A stretch of 19,752 nt of DNA from contig JAWXUG010000011.1 in assembly GCA_044432885.1 (NCBI GenBank), forward strand, positions 1-19,752. The letters run 5' to 3'. Position numbers and translations under genes: made by a program. This DNA comes from CAYJNO01 sp044432885. Lineage in GTDB: Bacteria; Bacillota_I; Bacilli_A; Erysipelotrichales; Erysipelotrichaceae. Below the pieces are notes generated by a model. That model was not told the DNA's origin, searched no databases, and saw only the letters and a program-made list of their open reading frames with translations. Positions 14,812 through 19,752 of the stretch are shown one piece after another (positions within the stretch are counted from its first letter, which is position 1; each line of letters begins with the position of its first letter).

Positions 14812-16156
14812 AGTGTATTACTGTATCCTTTCCCTTAAATTTGATGCCATGTTGTCCAAAATAATCTCTTTGCGCTTGAATTAAATTTGCTCCTAACAAA
14901 GAGGACTGCAATTGATTGATATAAGTTAATCCATTGATAAAACACGGACAAGGATATTGATCGATTACCATTTGTTCAACTACTTTACTAAGGCCATGTT
15001 TTTTCTCTTCAATGTTTCTTTTCATCCAAGAGCTAAGCAACAATTCATCTTTTTCTTCTTTTACCATTGCCTGTAATAATATGGTTAACACTTCGCCTTG
15101 TATAATACAGCCCGCTTGCCATATAAATGCGACATCTTGTAGATTTAATTGCCATCCATAGCGAACACTTGCATCTTTGATTAAATTAAATCCTTGAATG
15201 TAACTTAGGTTTTGCATCAGTAAATAAGCCTGATGTAAAGAATCTAAATCGATAACAGAAGACGAGTTAACCTCTTGGTGATAATAAGCTCTTTCAACAA
15301 GATGTGATGAAGTGGCTCTTGCTTGAAAAGCACTAATCAATAAAGAAGCATCAAGTCCATGTTCAAGGGCATACATGCTTGCCCACATTCCTGTCTTTTT
15401 ATGTCCACTGACATCTTCAATCAACTCTAAGATTGGTTTTGATTCAAAATTGCTCTTAAAGATTTCACTGGTTATTTCTAAAAGATAGCTTGGATGTTCC
15501 TTATTCCATTGAGCGAAAATATCGCTTATTTCCATCTGTGTATAGAAAGGGTTTAACACAATATAAACTTCTGCAAGTAATTGCATGACTGCATACTCTA
15601 TCGCATTATGGATCATTTTTACAAAGTGTCCTGCACCACTTTCCCCTAAATAAATACAACATGGTTTATGATCCTTTTTAGCACTGATATCTTCTAAAAT
15701 ACTTTGGATATGAACATATTGTTCAACATTTCCAGAAGGCATAATACTTGCCCCATATCTTGCTCCTTTAGCACCACCTGATATCCCTGCTGAGTAATAG
15801 AAAACTCCTTTCTTTAATGCATCATGAGAGCGAGAAATACTATCTTGATAATGGGCATTCCCACAATCAATAAGAATATCCCCTTCCTCCAATTTATCTA
15901 ATAGAAGATTGACCACACTTTGTGTTGCACTTCCTTCCTTGATTAATAGGATAATTTTTCTTGGCTTGCTCAAGGATTTTAAAAATTCATCAATATCTTC
16001 AAATCCATGAAATAATGAATGATTTTCCTCATTCAGTTGCTTAGTTACTTCACTACTACGATTATATCCTGCTACTAAATAGTGATGATCCAATAAATTA
16101 TATACCAAATTTCTTCCCATCACCGATAAGCCAATGACACCAACATCATTCTTCAT
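14801..16156 (-). CDS. gnd: 6-phosphogluconate dehydrogenase (decarboxylating)
   Basis: A 451-aa enzyme converting 6-phosphogluconate to ribulose 5-phosphate and CO2 with reduction of NADP or NAD. The Rossmann fold begins GVIGLSVMGRNL (6-17) and continues to GYNRSS (30-35). The NR after the second strand suggests NADP preference. The substrate signature is GISGGAKGARYGASIMPSG (124-142). Catalytic K180 and N184 lie in GHFVKMIHNAIEY. The C-terminal tail RDYFGQH (430-436) supplies the Arg and His that reach the neighbouring subunit's active site. Length is slightly under the usual 468. GGAGGT precedes the ATG. It overlaps the end of pgl and the start of zwf by 11 bases each. The tail and length fit the dimeric full-length type rather than the short, YqeC-like one. 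Confidence 0.95.
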   Translation of the reverse strand: MKNDVGVIGLSVMGRNLVYNLLDHHYLVAGYNRSSEVTKQLNEENHSLFHGFEDIDEFLKSLSKPRKIILLIKEGSATQSVVNLLLDKLEEGDILIDCGNAHYQDSISRSHDALKKGVFYYSAGISGGAKGARYGASIMPSGNVEQYVHIQSILEDISAKKDHKPCCIYLGESGAGHFVKMIHNAIEYAVMQLLAEVYIVLNPFYTQMEISDIFAQWNKEHPSYLLEITSEIFKSNFESKPILELIEDVSGHKKTGMWASMYALEHGLDASLLISAFQARATSSHLVERAYYHQEVNSSSVIDLDSLHQAYLLMQNLSYIQGFNLIKDASVRYGWQLNLQDVAFIWQAGCIIQGEVLTILLQAMVKEEKDELLLSSWMKRNIEEKKHGLSKVVEQMVIDQYPCPCFINGLTYINQLQSSLLGANLIQAQRDYFGQHGIKFKGKDTVIHYEW

Positions 16157-17066
16157 AAATTACCTCCACACAAGTAGGTTCAAATACCTTAATTCTTTGA
16201 ACTACTCTTTCTTTTTCTATATCAATTAACACAACCTCATTAGAAAAGCGATTAGCTACACATAAATTTTGCTTAGATTTGATCCATCTTATAAAGCGCG
16301 GGTGATCCCCAAAACAATCTAGCCTTTTTATCATCTTTAAATGTTGATTGATTACTGTAAATACTGCGATTTGATTGATTCCTCGAATAGAAATGAAAAG
16401 TCGTTTTCCATCCGTATCAACACTAATCCCTGCAGCATGCCCTTTTTCAAAAGGAAGCAGTAAATTTGCTTTATCTTTTAGTTTCCATCCTTCTTTATCT
16501 TTTTTGAATTGGTAAACTTCATTACTTATCTCACTTACTAGATATAAATGATTTTCAAAAATAAGTCCATGTCTTGGCCCTGTATATTTCTTGAAAGATT
16601 GTCTTGAAATTACTTCTAATTCTTCATTCAATATAATTAGTTCATCTTGAAGTAAACATGGAACGATTAGATTATCCCCATCTACAATCACTTGATGAGG
16701 TCCTGCATTTTCTTCAAATGAAATCGTCTTCACAAATTGTAATCTATTATCTAAAAAAGATAACTTTGTTAAGGTGGATTCATGATAGTTTACCGTATAA
16801 ATATACGGTGGTTTTACTAAGATATAACATGAGGGATAATACTCATAAATAAGTTCTTGTACAATACATTCTTTATGATAAATTCTTATGCCAGCCCCTA
16901 TATCTTTTTGAAAAACAGTATAAAGGTACTCATTATCTGCACATAAGTATTTAGGTTGTTTAATAGATTGATACAAGCATGCATCATCATCTTTATTTGA
17001 ATCAAATTTAAAAAAGTATATCCCCTTACTCTCTATATCAGTGGATGTTCCAAAGTATGCTTTCAT
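16146..17066 (-). CDS. pgl: 6-phosphogluconolactonase, beta-propeller (YbhE/YkgB) type
   Basis: A 306-aa protein with seven-bladed-propeller lactonase features: AGPHQVIVDG (121-130), YTGPRHGLIF (161-170) with E179 (SEISNEVYQF), LFISIRGINQIAVF (223-236), and DHPRFIRW (254-261) followed by ANRFSNEVVLIDI. The GPRH and following Glu correspond to catalytic positions of the family. It would hydrolyse 6-phosphogluconolactone between the Zwf and Gnd steps. Sequence similarity to well-known members is modest, so the call leans on gnd and zwf next door, which together complete the pathway. The reading frame is open to 17246, but I start at 17066: it has a textbook AAGGAGGT seven bases upstream, the protein then begins with the first propeller strand (MKAYFGTS), and the extension would run into the divergent gene. 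First gene of the operon. Confidence 0.88.
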   Translation of the reverse strand: MKAYFGTSTDIESKGIYFFKFDSNKDDDACLYQSIKQPKYLCADNEYLYTVFQKDIGAGIRIYHKECIVQELIYEYYPSCYILVKPPYIYTVNYHESTLTKLSFLDNRLQFVKTISFEENAGPHQVIVDGDNLIVPCLLQDELIILNEELEVISRQSFKKYTGPRHGLIFENHLYLVSEISNEVYQFKKDKEGWKLKDKANLLLPFEKGHAAGISVDTDGKRLFISIRGINQIAVFTVINQHLKMIKRLDCFGDHPRFIRWIKSKQNLCVANRFSNEVVLIDIEKERVVQRIKVFEPTCVEVIYEE

Positions 17067-17109
17067 TCGTTTTACCTCCTTGCCTAAGTTTAACATAAAC
17101 TTCTTATTA

Positions 17110-17138
17110 ATATAGTTTTGACGATTATTGATGTATAA
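17110..17138 (-). promoter_or_regulatory. Likely promoter of the pgl-gnd-zwf operon
   Basis: On the minus strand TATACA (17138-17133) and TATATT (17115-17110) are spaced by 17 bases, matching consensus at four and five of six positions. Transcription would start near 17103, giving a leader of about 36 bases before pgl. The -35 element overlaps the TATAAT of the divergent PHP gene. Confidence 0.45.
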
Positions 17139-17140
17139 TA
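17135..17140 (+). promoter_or_regulatory. Possible -10 element of the PHP-phosphatase gene
   Basis: A perfect TATAAT lies about 20 bases before the ATG. A start about 7 bases later would leave only a short leader containing the GAGGT site. The -35 region at 17112-17117 is weak. Confidence 0.35.
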
Positions 17141-17159
17141 ATATTTGAGGTAATAAACC

Positions 17160-17954
17160 ATGATAAAAACAAATTTCCACACCCACACTACACGCTGTAA
17201 TCACGCTTCTGGAAGTGATGAAGAATACGTACTTGCTGCGATTCAAGCAGGATTTAAAGTTTTAGGATTTTCTGATCATAATCCATGGAAGTATCAATCA
17301 GATTATGTTGCACCAAGTCGCATGGAGCTAACCCAAATGGAAGGCTATTGCCAGTCTATTCTAGCTTTGAAAGAGAAGTACAAATCACAAATAGAGATCA
17401 AATTAGGTCTTGAATGTGAATATTTCCCTATGTATATGGAGTGGTTTAAAGATTTTCTTAATCAATATCCAATTGACTACATTATTTTTGGTAATCATTT
17501 TTATAAAACGGATGAGCATCGACTGTACTATGGCGCAACGTGTACAAACTCTGAATTCTTAAATTTATATCGTGAAGATTGTATTGCTGGTATGGCTACA
17601 GGTTTATATTCTTACCTTGCACATCCTGATTTATTTATGCGAGCTGATGCAACATGGACAAAAGAAAAAGAAGAAATTAGCTACGATATATGTAAGCATG
17701 CCTTAAAATATGATGTTCCTTTAGAATATAATTTAAATGGCTTAGCGCTCAATCTTATGCAAGGAGTTGAACGCTATCCACATCCTGAATTTTTCAAAAT
17801 TGCAGCAAAAGTTGGAAATCAAGTAATTATAGGAGTCGATGCCCATATCCCTTCTTTATTAGCGGATGAAACTTTATATCAGTTAGCTTTAAAAAATTTA
17901 AAAGAATATGGCTGTAACATAATTAATGAAATCAATTATCAATGTTGGAAATAA
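17160..17954 (+). CDS. PHP-domain phosphatase, histidinol-phosphatase (HisK)-like
   Basis: A 264-aa PHP-family metal-dependent phosphoesterase. Metal-binding positions follow the HisK pattern: H7 and H9 (FHTHT), H15 (RCNH), D39-H40 (FSDHNP), E85 (GLECEY), H113 (GNHFY), H155 (LAHPDLF), and D227 with H229 (GVDAH). HisK-type enzymes remove phosphate from L-histidinol phosphate, but no other histidine gene is present here, so the true substrate could be another phosphorylated metabolite. Length matches the family (about 260-280). The ATG follows a GAGGT site. It is transcribed away from the pentose phosphate operon through a short shared control region, and ends at a strong bidirectional terminator. 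The fold is certain, the substrate is not. Confidence 0.85.
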   Translation: MIKTNFHTHTTRCNHASGSDEEYVLAAIQAGFKVLGFSDHNPWKYQSDYVAPSRMELTQMEGYCQSILALKEKYKSQIEIKLGLECEYFPMYMEWFKDFLNQYPIDYIIFGNHFYKTDEHRLYYGATCTNSEFLNLYREDCIAGMATGLYSYLAHPDLFMRADATWTKEKEEISYDICKHALKYDVPLEYNLNGLALNLMQGVERYPHPEFFKIAAKVGNQVIIGVDAHIPSLLADETLYQLALKNLKEYGCNIINEINYQCWK

Positions 17955-17971
17955 GTACACTACTACAAATT

Positions 17972-18015
17972 AAAAACAATCCCATTCCCTTAATCCAGGA
18001 GTTAGGATTGTTTTT
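17972..18015. terminator. Bidirectional terminator after the PHP-phosphatase gene
   Basis: AAAAACAATCC (17972-17982) is the exact complement of GGATTGTTTTT (18005-18015), an 11-bp stem with a 22-base loop. A-runs and T-runs outside allow termination of both the plus-strand phosphatase gene and the minus-strand membrane-protein gene ending at 18020. Confidence 0.8.
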
Positions 18016-18019
18016 CTAT

Positions 18020-18619
18020 TTAATAATCGTGTGTAACCCAAATGTACATACCGCCTCCTATGCCATCCTCAAATCCATCAAGACAACATAATATTAAAAT
18101 ACCTAAAGCGACAGGTATGATTAAAATCGTAATGCAAATCAAAATCAAAAAGAGTACATATAGCTGGCGTAAAATGATGAATATTGCTGATAATCCTGCA
18201 TTATAGAAATAATAAATCCATACAACTGCCGGAAAACAAAACGAAAACCATACAGCCCATGGTTGAAAATAGAACCAATCACTCGCAACCATAAATGGAA
18301 AAATTAAACCTGCAAGATATAGAAAAACAATGAATCCATTAAATAATGGCACATCATAATCGAAATCGACATCATACAATTGTTTCCCAATTTGCCCTCC
18401 TATAAAAGAAAAAATTGCGCCATAAAATGCAAAGAAAATAATTAACCAAACAAATCCAAGAATGCCATTGTGTAACCAATCATGGCTTGATGATAAAAAC
18501 AAAAACCCTGCTACATCATGAAACAGCGCTTCTGGACCAAAATAAAGCAATAATGGCACAAACATCACCTTTTGCATAATAAGCCATAATCCAGACCACA
18601 ATCCGAAATAAAAATCCAT
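18020..18619 (-). CDS. Multi-pass membrane protein of unknown function
   Basis: I do not recognise this 199-aa protein. It is extremely hydrophobic and rich in Phe, Trp and Tyr, with probable membrane segments near 11-28, 53-77, 93-112, 122-139 and one long or double segment at 141-178. Between them lie a short acidic loop (LYDVDFDYDVP, 82-91) and a Gly-rich C-terminal stretch (EDGIGGGMYIWVTHDY). There is no signal peptide cleavage site or known transporter motif. The ATG is preceded by a modest GGGGAAAG. It appears to be a single-gene transcript, with its own -10 candidate upstream and a terminator downstream. Composition matches the rest of the window, so there is no sign of transfer. Confidence 0.75.
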   Translation of the reverse strand: MDFYFGLWSGLWLIMQKVMFVPLLLYFGPEALFHDVAGFLFLSSSHDWLHNGILGFVWLIIFFAFYGAIFSFIGGQIGKQLYDVDFDYDVPLFNGFIVFLYLAGLIFPFMVASDWFYFQPWAVWFSFCFPAVVWIYYFYNAGLSAIFIILRQLYVLFLILICITILIIPVALGILILCCLDGFEDGIGGGMYIWVTHDY

Positions 18620-18661
18620 ACTTTCCCCTATTAAGTTTATATACGCTCACTTCTTGTTTCT

Positions 18662-18667
18662 ATTATA
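18662..18667 (-). promoter_or_regulatory. Possible -10 element of the unknown membrane-protein gene
   Basis: A perfect TATAAT on the minus strand would start transcription about 36 bases before the ATG at 18619. No convincing -35 accompanies it. Confidence 0.3.
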
Positions 18668-18701
18668 ATCAATTTACCATTCATTATCTATAACAAAAAA
18701 T

Positions 18702-18723
18702 AAATGCATATTCCTATGCACTT
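18702..18723 (-). terminator. Rho-independent terminator at the end of the HAD hydrolase gene
   Basis: On the minus strand AAGTGCATA and TATGCATTT form a 9-bp stem (one G-T wobble) around a GGAA tetraloop, followed by ATTTTTT. The hydrolase stop codon (18716-18714) lies inside the hairpin. Confidence 0.65.
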
Positions 18724-19361
18724 ATCCATTTTTTTATTTCAATTAAATCATCAACAAATTCATCTGCCAAAGATTGATCTTGATTATAACGCAAGTCTCT
18801 TTTGCCTATAACCTTAATTTTAGCTCTTTTAGCTGCTAAAATACCTGAATAAGAATCCTCGATTACAATACATTCCTCAGCTTTTACACCTAAATTTTCT
18901 AGAGATACCAAATAGATTTCAGGATTTGGCTTACTTTCTTTAAATAGATGTCCTGACAAGATACTATCAAAATAAGCGTAAATATCTAATTCTCTTAACA
19001 CTTCCTCGATATGTTCCATTGGACTTGATGAAGCAAGACCAATTTTTAAACCAAGTGATTGACAATAAGTTAAAATCTCTTTGACATGTGGGTTTACAAG
19101 TTTCATATAATCAGGCTTAATACGTTGTGCATGCGCCATATATTCATCATAAAACACATCGACATCTTCATAGAAATCTTTAATACTTGTTTGTATAATT
19201 TTAAAACTATTTTGTCTACTTAACCCAACCATTTCGCCAAAAAAGTCATCCCTAATATATTCAAACCCCTTATATGCGATAAATTCTTTCAGTCTTTCCA
19301 TATAATAGGGTTCTGAATCTACAATTACCCCATCCATATCAAATATAATTGCTTTTAACAT
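18714..19361 (-). CDS. HAD-superfamily hydrolase, beta-phosphoglucomutase-like (subfamily IA)
   Basis: A 215-aa HAD phosphatase or phosphomutase. Motif I is DMDGVIVDSEP (D8 nucleophile, D10 acid/base). Motif II is GLASSSP (108-114). Motif III is K144 in KESKPNPEIY. Motif IV is VIEDSYSGILAA (E168, D169). The helical cap at about 17-85 and the motif I sequence are like those of beta-phosphoglucomutases and small sugar-phosphate or phosphoglycolate phosphatases. Sequence alone does not fix the substrate. The frame is open to 19403, but ATG 19361 has GGAGGA at the right distance and gives the canonical MLKAIIFD start. It begins 8 bases after the end of the chromate-transporter gene, so the two are probably co-transcribed. 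Confidence 0.88.
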   Translation of the reverse strand: MLKAIIFDMDGVIVDSEPYYMERLKEFIAYKGFEYIRDDFFGEMVGLSRQNSFKIIQTSIKDFYEDVDVFYDEYMAHAQRIKPDYMKLVNPHVKEILTYCQSLGLKIGLASSSPMEHIEEVLRELDIYAYFDSILSGHLFKESKPNPEIYLVSLENLGVKAEECIVIEDSYSGILAAKRAKIKVIGKRDLRYNQDQSLADEFVDDLIEIKKWISA

Positions 19362-19369
19362 AAATCCTC

Positions 19370-19752
19370 CTATAATTGAAATATGATCCCTAAAAAAGCA
19401 CACCCAATAATGACTAAGATTGGATTCAACTTCACTTTTTTATGAATGATAAATAACCCTATCAACACAACCCATGCATGCCATTGGATAAAAGTTAGAC
19501 CACTTTCTTCCACATTAAATAAAGTCAATACAAAAATATCTAATACAGCTGCTAAAATAAATCCGACAACACTTGGTCTTAAGCCATTAAATGCATACTG
19601 TACCCATCTATTCTTTTTAAATTTATCAAACATGGTTGCAATGATACAAATGATGATAATACTTGGCGCAACCAAAGATAAACACGTTACAATTGCGCCT
19701 ACAAGACCCGCATTATGATATCCAACATAGGTTGCCATATTGACACCCATTG
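19370..19752 (-). CDS. Chromate transporter (ChrA/CHR family), C-terminal part, cut by window edge
   Basis: At least 127 residues of a membrane protein with CHR-family features: NMATYVGYHNAGLVGA followed by a PSIIIICIIATMF helix, then NGLRPSVVGFILAAVLDIF and two further helices. The first Met in the window (19750) falls inside the conserved G-x-N-x-A-T-x-x-G-Y stretch, which normally lies well inside the protein, so the true start is beyond position 19752. Total length is probably near 180-190 aa, as in the short CHR proteins that usually work as pairs encoded by adjacent genes, though this cannot be checked here. The family exports chromate or related anions. In gut bacteria the physiological substrate is uncertain. 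Followed closely by the HAD gene. Confidence 0.8.
   Translation of the reverse strand, partial: MGVNMATYVGYHNAGLVGAIVTCLSLVAPSIIIICIIATMFDKFKKNRWVQYAFNGLRPSVVGFILAAVLDIFVLTLFNVEESGLTFIQWHAWVVLIGLFIIHKKVKLNPILVIIGCAFLGIIFQL

Noticed and set aside
17119..17140. TTGACG and TATAAT as a matched promoter for the phosphatase gene
   Set aside because: The spacing is 10 bases, too short for a standard promoter. Only the -10 is retained as a weak candidate.
17067..17246. Sixty-residue N-terminal extension of the lactonase
   Set aside because: It crosses the start of the divergent phosphatase gene and its promoter region, while a strong AAGGAGGT precedes the ATG at 17066.
19362..19403. Fourteen-residue extension of the HAD hydrolase
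   Set aside because: It overlaps the end of the transporter gene and lacks a ribosome site. ATG 19361 has GGAGGA and gives the canonical family start.

Overview
The window is low-GC, densely packed DNA with strong GGAGG-type ribosome sites. Gene content (AddAB rather than RecBCD, mini-RNase III, M3-family PepF, a PD-(D/E)XK Rpn-like nuclease, proteins with Pro/Thr/Glu-rich tails) fits a Firmicutes/Bacillota relative, most likely a gut Erysipelotrichales-type bacterium. That placement is inferred from style and content only. No rRNA, tRNA, CRISPR array, insertion sequence or phage gene was seen.

Layout. Positions 33-947 (+) hold an Rpn/PDDEXK_2-type nuclease with a repetitive tail. It faces, across a shared terminator (about 991-1034), a five-gene minus-strand operon that starts near 5850. 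In transcription order this operon encodes a membrane-anchored XRE-type regulator with a large RCC1-like exterior part, a DUF2238/YjdF-like membrane protein, CysS, mini-RNase III (MrnC) and the 23S rRNA methyltransferase RlmB. Its promoter region carries a perfect 8-bp inverted repeat lying over the extended -10 element, a likely operator. Divergent from it, addB and addA overlap each other and encode a compact double-strand-break repair helicase-nuclease. A near-consensus promoter places the addB transcript start on its ATG, so that message is probably leaderless. pepF (oligoendopeptidase F) follows addA.

A second minus-strand operon (17066-13495) encodes the whole oxidative pentose phosphate branch: beta-propeller 6-phosphogluconolactonase, 6-phosphogluconate dehydrogenase and glucose-6-phosphate dehydrogenase, each overlapping the next by 11 bases. 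Divergent from it is a PHP-family histidinol-phosphatase-like gene. The right end holds an unrecognised multi-pass membrane protein, a HAD beta-phosphoglucomutase-like hydrolase, and the 3' part of a chromate-transporter family gene cut by the window edge.

Most of the window is chromosomal housekeeping. The most unusual element is the regulator at 4208-5833 with its overlapping operator. Next come the leaderless, compact addAB pair and the tightly coupled pentose phosphate operon. I did not find a clearly new defence or mobile system. Three gene starts (pgl, addB, HAD) and one tentative start (DUF2238) were moved downstream of the longest open frame, on ribosome-site or promoter evidence.
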